From: an uncultured Alistipes sp.
Lineage (GTDB): Bacteria; Bacteroidota; Bacteroidia; Bacteroidales; Rikenellaceae
Length of the DNA stretch: 43,355 nt
NCBI GenBank assembly: GCA_900539755.1
Contig: UQDC01000018.1
Span: 1 to 43,355 of the forward strand
Direction: 5' to 3'
Below the pieces are notes generated by a model. That model had not been told where the DNA came from. It did not search any database and worked only from the letters and a program-made list of their open reading frames with translations. Positions within the stretch are counted from its first letter, which is position 1; every line of letters starts with the position of its first letter. Of this stretch, positions 1-7,032 are shown in pieces. The position numbers were made by a program, and so were the translations under genes.

Positions 1-2
1 CG

Positions 3-554
3 AAAACGACGACTCCCGGATTGTATCTGATGCTGAAGAATTCACGTGGCTTCCATCCCAAAGAGGCAAGTTTGAATATCGACTATTTGATTACCAACGG
101 AAGCGCCGTTAATACAGTGTTAAATGGCAAGAGTCAATTCAGTGTGGCAACGGGTACCCATATCGGCAGTGTTAAGTTGGTAGCAGAGCCTATGCCCGGA
201 TCGGATGAGTTGCAAAGCGTCGATGCGGAAAATAGTTTGGCCCGTTATTATATGGTGACAAACGATCGGATTGTGACACCGGCAGACATTAAGATATTGT
301 GCTATAATGAACTGGCAACCCGATTTGGCATTACGATCGATATGATCTCCAAAATACGGGTGCGCAATGTGCAGCATACCGAACGTGGCCATTGTGGATT
401 CGAGACACAGGTTTACATTACGCTGAAGGATAATCCGTACATTCGACGCAGTTTTCAAGAGAAGATAGCGATGACGGAGTTGGTTTTGCAAAAGATGATC
501 GAGGTGAGAAGTACCAATGTATTTCCTGTGCAGGTCAACATCGAGATTGTTTAA
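3..554 (+). CDS. Baseplate-like protein (TssF/gpJ-like), C-terminal fragment
   Basis: The reading frame is open from the first bases of the window, so the gene starts upstream and only about 183 C-terminal residues are seen. The visible part has a segment NDRIVTPADIKILCYNEL followed by alternating beta-strand-like stretches and a final strand FPVQVNIEIV. An arrangement of a short '(G)xxVTxxDI' turn, a helix, then strands is what I know from C-termini of TssF and phage baseplate-J type proteins of contractile injection and type VI secretion systems, including Bacteroidota forms. That match is from memory of the pattern, not from a search. It lies 53 nt before the ubiquitin-like gene on the same strand and is probably cotranscribed with it. 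If correct, the downstream genes belong to a secretion or injection locus that extends to the left of the window. Confidence 0.45.
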   Translation, partial: KTTTPGLYLMLKNSRGFHPKEASLNIDYLITNGSAVNTVLNGKSQFSVATGTHIGSVKLVAEPMPGSDELQSVDAENSLARYYMVTNDRIVTPADIKILCYNELATRFGITIDMISKIRVRNVQHTERGHCGFETQVYITLKDNPYIRRSFQEKIAMTELVLQKMIEVRSTNVFPVQVNIEIV

Positions 555-607
555 CCAAATGTCAGATTGAGATAAATAGTTTTTAGGTTCCCATAAAACC
601 GTGACTT

Positions 608-925
608 ATGGAAGATTTCTTTTTGGACATTGTATATAAAGATAAAAAGGTCAGGTTTCGTATCATTAACCCGCATGCACCGTTAAGTACGCTGATGAAC
701 AATCTGCGGCATGCTATCGGTAAAGATGGTCGGTTGATTTTTGATTTTCCATCAATCGATCAGACCGGTGCTCCGTTAGATTATTTTTTTGGTAAAGAGG
801 ATCCGACAACCAATGAGGTGCGGGTACTCAGACCGAGAATAGGAAAGACGGATCAGACATTGGCTGATTATAACGTGAACAACGGGGATACGGTCTTCCT
901 TATTCCGGATCCATTCCCGGGATAA
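608..925 (+). CDS. Ubiquitin-like beta-grasp protein (putative modifier, ends in Gly)
   Basis: This is a 105-residue protein. It opens with a strand pair (FFLDIVYKDKKVRFRI), continues with a helix (LSTLMNNLRHAI) and ends with TLADYNVNNGDTVFLI, the typical last beta-hairpin of ubiquitin-fold proteins ('L.dynI.dGdtv.Li'). The family includes ubiquitin, YukD/EsaB of type VII secretion and bacterial Ubl modifiers. The chain stops right after PDPFPG, so the C-terminal residue is a glycine, as needed for activation and conjugation, although there is no Gly-Gly. It sits 11 nt upstream of an E2-like gene, which strongly favours a modifier role over a structural one. An insertion around residues 48-75 (the DYFFGKEDPTTNEVRVLRP part) makes it longer than ubiquitin. 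Fold confidence is fair; the conjugation role is inferred from context. Confidence 0.65.
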   Translation: MEDFFLDIVYKDKKVRFRIINPHAPLSTLMNNLRHAIGKDGRLIFDFPSIDQTGAPLDYFFGKEDPTTNEVRVLRPRIGKTDQTLADYNVNNGDTVFLIPDPFPG

Positions 926-936
926 TCGATACGCAG

Positions 937-1560
937 ATGACCATGCAAAGTATGCAAATGGAGCCTCAGGATTTTGCCCATCTTCAACTGACAGGGCGTA
1001 ATCGGCGGTTGCTCCATGAGTGGAGCGAACTGAAACGTTCTTTCGAACATCGGAGCGGAATAGAATACCGGATACTTAAGTGCAATGTACAGGGTTTGCC
1101 GATAGCCTATTTGATCACCTATCACATTCATTCCATCTGCAGTGTGGAACGAATTGAACAGCTTAATGAGCCAGGTGTATCGAATCCGCCTATTTTCGCA
1201 TCGCTATTTCAAATGCGCATCGATCTGCCGGTCAATTATCCCTGTATTGATGCTCCGGCAGAGTTTCGCTTTTTGACCTGCGATGCGGAAGGACAACCCA
1301 TTCCCCATCCGTGGCATCCGAATATTCGCTATTTTGGCGAGTTCGCAGGACGGGTCTGTTTGAATGCGCCTGACACCTATTCCGGGTTGGCGTGGAGTGT
1401 GGAGCGTATTGCGCACTATTTGAGTTATGACCGTTATCATGCCATTCAAGAACCTCCCTATCCGGAGGATTTTAAAGTGGCAGAGTGGGTCATCAAACAA
1501 GGAGAACCCAACCGGTGGATCTTTTTCGATCAACCGAATTTGGCTGTACCTAAGATGTAG
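937..1560 (+). CDS. E2 ubiquitin-conjugating-like protein (HPN motif and catalytic Cys)
   Basis: This is a 207-residue protein with an UBC/RWD-type core. Strands around FQMRIDLPVNYPCIDAPAEFRF match the E2 'f.l.fp.dYP..pP.i.F' block. They are followed by W-H127-P128-N129-I, the canonical His-Pro-Asn of active E2s, then GRVC141LN, the usual position of the thioester cysteine. A Trp after the cysteine (LAWSVERIAHYL) and PPYPEDFKVAEWVIK match the following helix and the 'PnP.d..a' segment. The Asn-to-Cys spacing is 12 residues against about 8 in eukaryotic E2s. An N-terminal extension of about 60 residues precedes the core. Several in-frame ATGs (937, 943, 952, 958) leave the start uncertain by a few residues. 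Its neighbours are a ubiquitin-like gene upstream and a RING-like membrane protein three genes downstream. Keeping both HPN and Cys argues for an active enzyme rather than a degenerate RWD domain. Confidence 0.72.
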   Translation: MTMQSMQMEPQDFAHLQLTGRNRRLLHEWSELKRSFEHRSGIEYRILKCNVQGLPIAYLITYHIHSICSVERIEQLNEPGVSNPPIFASLFQMRIDLPVNYPCIDAPAEFRFLTCDAEGQPIPHPWHPNIRYFGEFAGRVCLNAPDTYSGLAWSVERIAHYLSYDRYHAIQEPPYPEDFKVAEWVIKQGEPNRWIFFDQPNLAVPKM

Positions 1561-1624
1561 TTGATCTTGACGGAGAAAAACTGCTAAGAGTTTGAAATCG
1601 TGTTTAATATTTGAAATATACGAT

Positions 1625-2785
1625 ATGAATCTTTGGAGTAAGGTTATTTGTACGCTTCTCTTGCTATGCTTCTACGGAACCTTGCAGGCGCAAGGTGTCA
1701 AACAGGTAGAGGTATCGGCGGAGACTCCTTACGTGGATCACATTTCGCTATTACCGGGAAGTTCAGATATGGATCTTCTGGTGAAAATCGCTTTTGATGA
1801 ACCTGAAAACAAATTGACTGTCAGTCTGATTTCTTATCGGAAACTGTTCGTTTTTCAAACCAATGCACGTTATTCACAGGTGGTAAAAGGATCGCGTCTG
1901 CGCCCCGACAGATTACCCTATGTGGTTGCTTCGGATGCGCGGGTTCGTTATGCTATGGGGAAGGCGTTGCGCAAATCGATCAAACCCGAACGCAAACATA
2001 TTTTCAGTCGGTGGATCGAATATGAAGGGCTGCAACCCCAACCGACCGATTACAAAATGGTGAACGACTATATTGAGCAATCTTTCGATATTCTGCGTCA
2101 AGAGACCAATGTGTCGATCATGTTGCGAGATATTTTGGTGATGAGCGAACCGGTCTCCAGCAAGAAACCCGAATATGAACTCTTCTATCAGACTGATCTG
2201 AATCGGAGGTATAATATTGAGATCAAACGGGATCCCTGTTTTGGAAAGGAGGAGCAGTTGCAGGCTTCGGCAGCCCAGGTGGAGAGTATTCGGGCCAGTT
2301 TCGATGCATTTGACCAGCAGTTTGGCAAAACCTCCAGTTTCAATACGCCCGGCAGCGAGAAGATTTTTGCGCAGATGAAATCGTTGTTGTTGGAGCAGTT
2401 CCCCAGGAAAGAGGAGACCAGTACATGTCCGGATATTCAGGCCAACATTGATCTGTACAATCGTTATGTGGATTCAATTGAACGAATGGAGTGCAAGTAT
2501 GTTGTCGAAACCCGGATCAAAACACGAGCTAAAGCCGCTTCGCTTGGTTTGAGTGCCGATTACATCCTGACCATGGCCAGACGGATCGATAATAATGTCA
2601 ATCGATGGTTGCTCTCTTCAGATATGATGGAGCGTAAAGACCTGGTTACGGCGTGCAATCAGATTATCGATCAGATTCGCTCGCAGGTTAAACGTGCTTC
2701 GGTTGTTACATCGAGTCAGCAATCTGCAATCAGTGTCTTTAACGAGGCAGCCAATTATTTTCACAGAACCTGTGTAAAAAAGTAG
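1625..2785 (+). CDS. Exported protein of unknown function in the E2/Ubl cluster
   Basis: Translation is placed at the ATG at 1625, which gives 386 residues; the frame is open to a TTG at 1592. From 1625 the protein begins with a clean Sec signal peptide: a short charged start, a hydrophobic core of residues 7-20 and a likely cut after LQA22. The mature part is mixed alpha/beta and soluble-looking. It has an early beta-rich part (about 25-115) and a long helical C-terminal half with several cysteines (DPC, STC, MEC, TAC, RTC). I do not recognise the family. It is flanked 64 nt upstream by the E2-like gene and 6 nt downstream by the coiled-coil protein, so it is very likely in the same operon. 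It is probably a periplasmic component of the envelope machine that the cluster encodes. Confidence 0.75.
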   Translation: MNLWSKVICTLLLLCFYGTLQAQGVKQVEVSAETPYVDHISLLPGSSDMDLLVKIAFDEPENKLTVSLISYRKLFVFQTNARYSQVVKGSRLRPDRLPYVVASDARVRYAMGKALRKSIKPERKHIFSRWIEYEGLQPQPTDYKMVNDYIEQSFDILRQETNVSIMLRDILVMSEPVSSKKPEYELFYQTDLNRRYNIEIKRDPCFGKEEQLQASAAQVESIRASFDAFDQQFGKTSSFNTPGSEKIFAQMKSLLLEQFPRKEETSTCPDIQANIDLYNRYVDSIERMECKYVVETRIKTRAKAASLGLSADYILTMARRIDNNVNRWLLSSDMMERKDLVTACNQIIDQIRSQVKRASVVTSSQQSAISVFNEAANYFHRTCVKK

Positions 2786-2791
2786 TTTCGT

Positions 2792-3655
2792 ATGGGCAAG
2801 TGGAGTCAACGGTGGAGATGCATTGGGGCGGTCGCTGTGAGTGTGATCGGGTTGTGCTCGGAGATGCGGGGACAGGAGCCGGCAGCTCAGACAAATTCGA
2901 AGCAGGAACAACTGATCGATGAGATGCAGAGATTGGAGATCGAGAGCCGGATGCTCTATTTTTATGATCAGCTCCATACACTGTCATCCACTCTTTCGCA
3001 ACGTACGCCAGATGGGTTGGTGGAGGCCAATCAACAGATAACAACCATCGATACCAAATGGAACGCCTATTATCAGGCGAGACAGAATGTAATTGCAGAC
3101 GACGACTCGTTATTGCAGATTGTTGCCGATTACCAATTGGTGAAGCAGGCGCTAATCGATACGATTGCTTCCAAACAGCATTTTTTTGAGGCTCAGAAAA
3201 ATTTTGCGGATGCAGAGAAGTTCTGCATGTCTCAAGACAGCCTCTATCAGGAACTGGATAAAAAGGCCATGGAGTATTCCTTAGTGAAAACGACTGCTCC
3301 ACAGCTTGAACAGCTTAAGGGACAGGAACAATCGGTGTTTGTCGAGCTTCAGCAGCAATATGAAACGGCGAAGAGTTTGTCGCAAGAGTTTCCGGCGTTT
3401 CAACCCCGATTTCAACAAATTGAAGAGAAATATATCGACCTGAAAAATCAGTCGGAGAAGATTCAGGCTCTGGAATACAAGCCGTGGATTCAGCGCGTGA
3501 AGGATTATTTGTATAGTTTCGCAGCAGTTGCGATGATTTTGATGTTCATCACTATGGTGCAGGCCAAAATCAAAGCACTGAAACAGGCTCGGGAAAATGC
3601 AAAGAAATTGCGTGAAGCGCTCAATAACGAAGAGGATGATTATCCGACCATTTGA
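2792..3655 (+). CDS. Exported coiled-coil protein with C-terminal membrane helix
   Basis: This is a 287-residue protein that starts 6 nt after the previous stop, so translation is probably coupled. A signal-peptide-like start (hydrophobic CIGAVAVSVIGLC, then SEMRGQ) is followed by about 200 residues rich in Gln, Glu, Lys and Leu, predicted to be helical and coiled coil. A single membrane helix at about 236-256 (YSFAAVAMILMFITMV) and a 30-residue charged tail (KALKQARENAKKLREAL) close the protein. The expected topology is a periplasmic coiled coil anchored in the inner membrane with a short cytoplasmic end. No family is recognised. By position it could be a structural spacer or anchor between the exported protein before it and the VWA-RING protein after it. 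Confidence 0.75.
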   Translation: MGKWSQRWRCIGAVAVSVIGLCSEMRGQEPAAQTNSKQEQLIDEMQRLEIESRMLYFYDQLHTLSSTLSQRTPDGLVEANQQITTIDTKWNAYYQARQNVIADDDSLLQIVADYQLVKQALIDTIASKQHFFEAQKNFADAEKFCMSQDSLYQELDKKAMEYSLVKTTAPQLEQLKGQEQSVFVELQQQYETAKSLSQEFPAFQPRFQQIEEKYIDLKNQSEKIQALEYKPWIQRVKDYLYSFAAVAMILMFITMVQAKIKALKQARENAKKLREALNNEEDDYPTI

Positions 3656-3686
3656 TGAATTTGTAATCTGCTAACAATCTGTTAAG

Positions 3687-6104
3687 ATGAACAGCCGCAG
3701 TATATCGTTCGTTTTCATGCTGGTGCTTATTCTGTCCGGATGCACCAACATGACACCGCACAGTGAACCCTATAAAGAGGATGTGAAGATCAATGTCCTG
3801 AGTGTTGACTTTGATTCCGATTACAAGTGCTTTTATGCGAACGTCCAGATGAATGACAGTATCACGGGACTTCTGTTGAATCATGATACGACCATTCATT
3901 TCCAGACTCGCGAGTTTGTGAAAAATCTCTATGATCCGAAAAGCCAACCTCGGTTGAAAAATTACGAGAACCTGAAGATACAGGAACTTGCCAAATTGAA
4001 TCTGAATATTTTGATTTTAGCCGATCTGACATTGGATTCGGCAGAAGTCGCCGAGCAACAGCGTGTAGTCCGGAATTTGAAAAATCTGTTTGTTTTCAAT
4101 CACCTGCACATCGCCTTTATGAAAGGCCGTAAAGTGACTGAAACGATGGAGGTGACCGATTATGTGCTGGATAACTATTTTAAAGCTGTCCCGGATCGAA
4201 AATACCTGTATCGTTCGATTTTGTCGAAGATTGATGAATTGGAGAAGGGACCGGTAGCCTTTCCGAAAGCAGCACCGACGGATACGCTCGAGCGGGGAAC
4301 GGTGCCTGGCCAGAATGTCTTGATCGTCTTCTCGGATGGGAAAGTATATGATAATAATCGTCCGTTGGATCCGGATTATTTTTCTTTACAGCATAAACTC
4401 TCCCGACGAGGAAATACCTTGGAAGGATTGCCCATCTTTTATGTCAATTTGAATCATACGGATGTCGGTACTCCCAAAACGACATCTGTAGGGGAAGTGG
4501 GAACTGATGAAGAGTCCAAAAATTTCTTGACAGCATTGTGTCAGAAAACTGGAGGCAAGTACCTGGATGTACTTAATCAGAATCAGATTCTAAATGATAT
4601 TTTGAGTCAGTTTAATAAAGAGCATGCCGATTATCGGTTTACGTTTGTTAATCCTGATCTCAAAATATACCGGGGTATGGAGCGCAAATTGCAGATCGAT
4701 TGTTATCAACGGGATAGTTTGATCGCTTCGGATTTTATCGACTACAATGCGGGTAGTGTCTATAATCCGATTATTGTCAATGGCCTCACGACTTTTCAAG
4801 TTATTATGCAGGGAACGTTGTTGGGATTGTTGACGATCTTTTGGATCTATCTGTTTTTCCAGTTCATTCTACCGGCTATCCGATACATCATTTTCAAACG
4901 CAAGTATGTCACCCAATACACCAATAAAAATATGACTTACAATGGGGTATTGGTTGATCAATCCTGCTATTTCTGTAAGGCTCCGTTTGTCGAGGGAGAC
5001 TCGATTGTTGTCAAATGCCAGCATGTCATGCATGAATCCTGCTGGGATGAAAACGAATACAAATGTCCTGAGTATGGCCGCAATTGTAAAACCGGAAGCC
5101 ACTATTACAATCGCCACAGTCTGTTTGACCCGCGGAATGCTTCGTTCTATCTGTCGTGGATTTTGGCCGGTGCGTTTGCCGGATTGATCGCCTGGATCAG
5201 TTTTACGGCCAATGCCCATAACAATGAAGGCCTCTCCTTGGTGAAGCTGATCCATGTGATTTTTGATTTGGATCAGAACTCGACGAAAACAGATACGTTG
5301 ATGGAAGAGTATGGCAACCACCTCTTTTATCTGCCTTTCTATGGAATGAATATCGGCTTCTTCCTGACCCTGTCCCTGAGTCTGTTGACAGGACATGGAC
5401 GCTGGTGGTGGAAACGATCGTTGTTCGTGGCCGTGAAATCGCTTGTCGGAGGCGTGTGTGGTTATCTGTCGTTCTTTATCGGTTGCGTGATCTCGATTTC
5501 ACTGAACTTTAAGGATAACTCTTTCCTGATTGATTGGATTCCGTGGATGCTTAGTGGTTTTATGATTGCATTCATTGTCGCGTATGGAACCGACATCAAA
5601 CTCAAGAAAGCGCTGATCGGTGCTGCGATTTCAATCGTATTTGGTTTGGGATCCATGTATTTGTGGTCGTTTGCATTCAGTATGCAAATTGATACGCGTG
5701 AGTTCTTGTTGTTGAGCTACATGATTTACTGTATCGGATTTGCAGTCAGTGTCGCAGCGACCAGCCCCAAATCAGAGCGTTATTTCTTGCGGGTCGAGGG
5801 CCCAATCAAGGAGATGGATGTGGCTATTTATAAATGGATGAATGCCTCCATTCTCTCTAAACGGGTCACGATCGGTAAGTCGGTCAATTGTGATTTGCAG
5901 ATGTCCTGGGATATTACCAGCCCAATCGCTCCTGAACAGGCTGAGGTCAGAATGATTAACGGTTATCTCTATCTGTTTGCGTTAGAGGATGGGGTGATTT
6001 TCGATAAAAAGCCTCTGAAACCACGTGTAAGAAAGAGACTCTACCATGGCTCCAAATTTGTGATCGGTAAAACGATCTTTACCTACATTGAAAAGGATTT
6101 GTAA
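3687..6104 (+). CDS. Lipobox-VWA-RING-like-multi-TM-FHA-like membrane protein (putative E3)
   Basis: This is an 805-residue protein. It begins with a lipoprotein signal (LILSGC, Cys19). Residues about 105-310 look like a VWA domain: LNILILADLTLDS with a degenerate DxTxD metal site, and NVLIVFSDGK as the second acidic strand. A membrane helix lies at about 370-400. Next comes a zinc cluster with C427-x2-C430, C444-x-H446-x2-H449-x2-C452, C460 and C467, which has RING-H2 order and spacing except that the last pair is six residues apart. Roughly six further hydrophobic helices cover about 487-694. The C-terminal 80 residues resemble an FHA domain (VTIGKSVNCDLQ, then EVRMINGYLYL, then the LYHGSKFVIG block). 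RING domains recruit E2s and FHA domains bind phosphothreonine, so with the Ubl and E2 genes this is the obvious E3 candidate. Zn binding and E3 activity are inferred. It could instead be a TssR-like envelope component with an acquired zinc finger. Confidence 0.7.
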   Translation: MNSRSISFVFMLVLILSGCTNMTPHSEPYKEDVKINVLSVDFDSDYKCFYANVQMNDSITGLLLNHDTTIHFQTREFVKNLYDPKSQPRLKNYENLKIQELAKLNLNILILADLTLDSAEVAEQQRVVRNLKNLFVFNHLHIAFMKGRKVTETMEVTDYVLDNYFKAVPDRKYLYRSILSKIDELEKGPVAFPKAAPTDTLERGTVPGQNVLIVFSDGKVYDNNRPLDPDYFSLQHKLSRRGNTLEGLPIFYVNLNHTDVGTPKTTSVGEVGTDEESKNFLTALCQKTGGKYLDVLNQNQILNDILSQFNKEHADYRFTFVNPDLKIYRGMERKLQIDCYQRDSLIASDFIDYNAGSVYNPIIVNGLTTFQVIMQGTLLGLLTIFWIYLFFQFILPAIRYIIFKRKYVTQYTNKNMTYNGVLVDQSCYFCKAPFVEGDSIVVKCQHVMHESCWDENEYKCPEYGRNCKTGSHYYNRHSLFDPRNASFYLSWILAGAFAGLIAWISFTANAHNNEGLSLVKLIHVIFDLDQNSTKTDTLMEEYGNHLFYLPFYGMNIGFFLTLSLSLLTGHGRWWWKRSLFVAVKSLVGGVCGYLSFFIGCVISISLNFKDNSFLIDWIPWMLSGFMIAFIVAYGTDIKLKKALIGAAISIVFGLGSMYLWSFAFSMQIDTREFLLLSYMIYCIGFAVSVAATSPKSERYFLRVEGPIKEMDVAIYKWMNASILSKRVTIGKSVNCDLQMSWDITSPIAPEQAEVRMINGYLYLFALEDGVIFDKKPLKPRVRKRLYHGSKFVIGKTIFTYIEKDL

Positions 6105-6173
6105 TGTGTGATGGCTGTGTGCGGGGCTTAGTAAATCGCTTTTTGCTCTAGGATTGAATTAGTCACTTTATCG

Positions 6174-6779
6174 CTATTCCCACGCATAGACACAACACAG
6201 TGAGTCTTGTTCCAAATAGTGTAGCATGTGTTGGGCTTCTTGAGCACGAGCCTGTATTGTTTGATTATTAGGATCTACTGCGTCAATGTGCAGGTCTTGT
6301 AAGAAATCGATACCCGAATTGCGCTTGAGTTTGTAAAGCGCCTCTTTCGCACACCAAAAAAGGGCAGGGTAGAGTTGTGGATTGGGCAGAGCTGTGCCGA
6401 TAAGTTGCTCTTGAGGTGTGGTATATCGGGGAAGAGCTCGCGAAAAATCCCGTTCAATATTTTCAATGTCAATAGCGCAGGGTGTTGGAGCAAGAATTAC
6501 GGCAGCGTAATTGCGTGTATGACTGACGCCGATGTGCAGGTTTACATCCAGTATTGGACCTCCTTGTGGATCATAACTGGCCTTTGCCCCTGGATGCAAG
6601 GCTTGCAATAACGCATGCCATGCCAACCACTCGATCTTGCGGGATTCATTTACAAACTTTGCAGCCTCTCGACGGTCGTCGGGCAGACATAAGGGGAGCA
6701 GTGTTTCGATACTCTCGTTGATATGCCAAATCCCCAAGGTGATCTCAGGTGTAATGTCTTTTCGTAAAATGAGAGGCAT
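6174..6779 (-). CDS. 4'-phosphopantetheinyl transferase (Sfp-type)
   Basis: This is a 201-residue cytoplasmic enzyme that moves the phosphopantetheine arm of CoA onto a serine of acyl- or peptidyl-carrier proteins. The diagnostic motifs are present: HIGVSHTRNYAAV, then CAIDIENIERDF (the Asp/Glu Mg-binding 'G(V/I)DiE' block; Cys replaces the usual Gly) and FWCAKEALYKL ('W..KEA..K'). The length fits the Sfp/AcpT class. It runs toward the end of the E2/Ubl cluster (tail to tail, 69 nt gap) and is not part of that cluster. No dedicated natural-product synthase lies nearby, so the target is most likely the fatty-acid ACP. Confidence 0.9.
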   Translation of the reverse strand: MPLILRKDITPEITLGIWHINESIETLLPLCLPDDRREAAKFVNESRKIEWLAWHALLQALHPGAKASYDPQGGPILDVNLHIGVSHTRNYAAVILAPTPCAIDIENIERDFSRALPRYTTPQEQLIGTALPNPQLYPALFWCAKEALYKLKRNSGIDFLQDLHIDAVDPNNQTIQARAQEAQHMLHYLEQDSLCCVYAWE

Positions 6780-6980
6780 GTTTGTATAATATAATTCGTA
6801 TCGTTCAGGATAAACGGATATTTATGATGATGAGGAATTGCTTGTTGTCGATTTCTCCTGTTATTCCGTTTATTTTTGCATCTCGTTTCCGTACTCTTTC
6901 CTTGTTGTACCGTCAGGGATAAAAGGACAACGTTGTCGGGGAGTCTGTGCCTTATACCATCAACGAAAGTACATAAAAAT

Positions 6981-7010
6981 AGTAAACCCTCCTAATGTGG
7001 AGGGTTTACT
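6981..7010 (-). terminator. Terminator of carA-carB
   Basis: A perfect 12 bp stem (AGTAAACCCTCC / GGAGGGTTTACT) with a TAATGT loop lies just beyond the carB stop. Read on the minus strand it is followed by an A/T-rich run containing ATTTTTATG. Confidence 0.8.
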
Positions 7011-7032
7011 GCTTTTATGAAGCTATGTGCGA

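Noticed and set aside
6838..7020. 60-residue open frame between the phosphopantetheinyl transferase and carB
   Set aside because: It includes the carA-carB terminator hairpin and has a low-complexity hydrophobic translation; no support as a gene.
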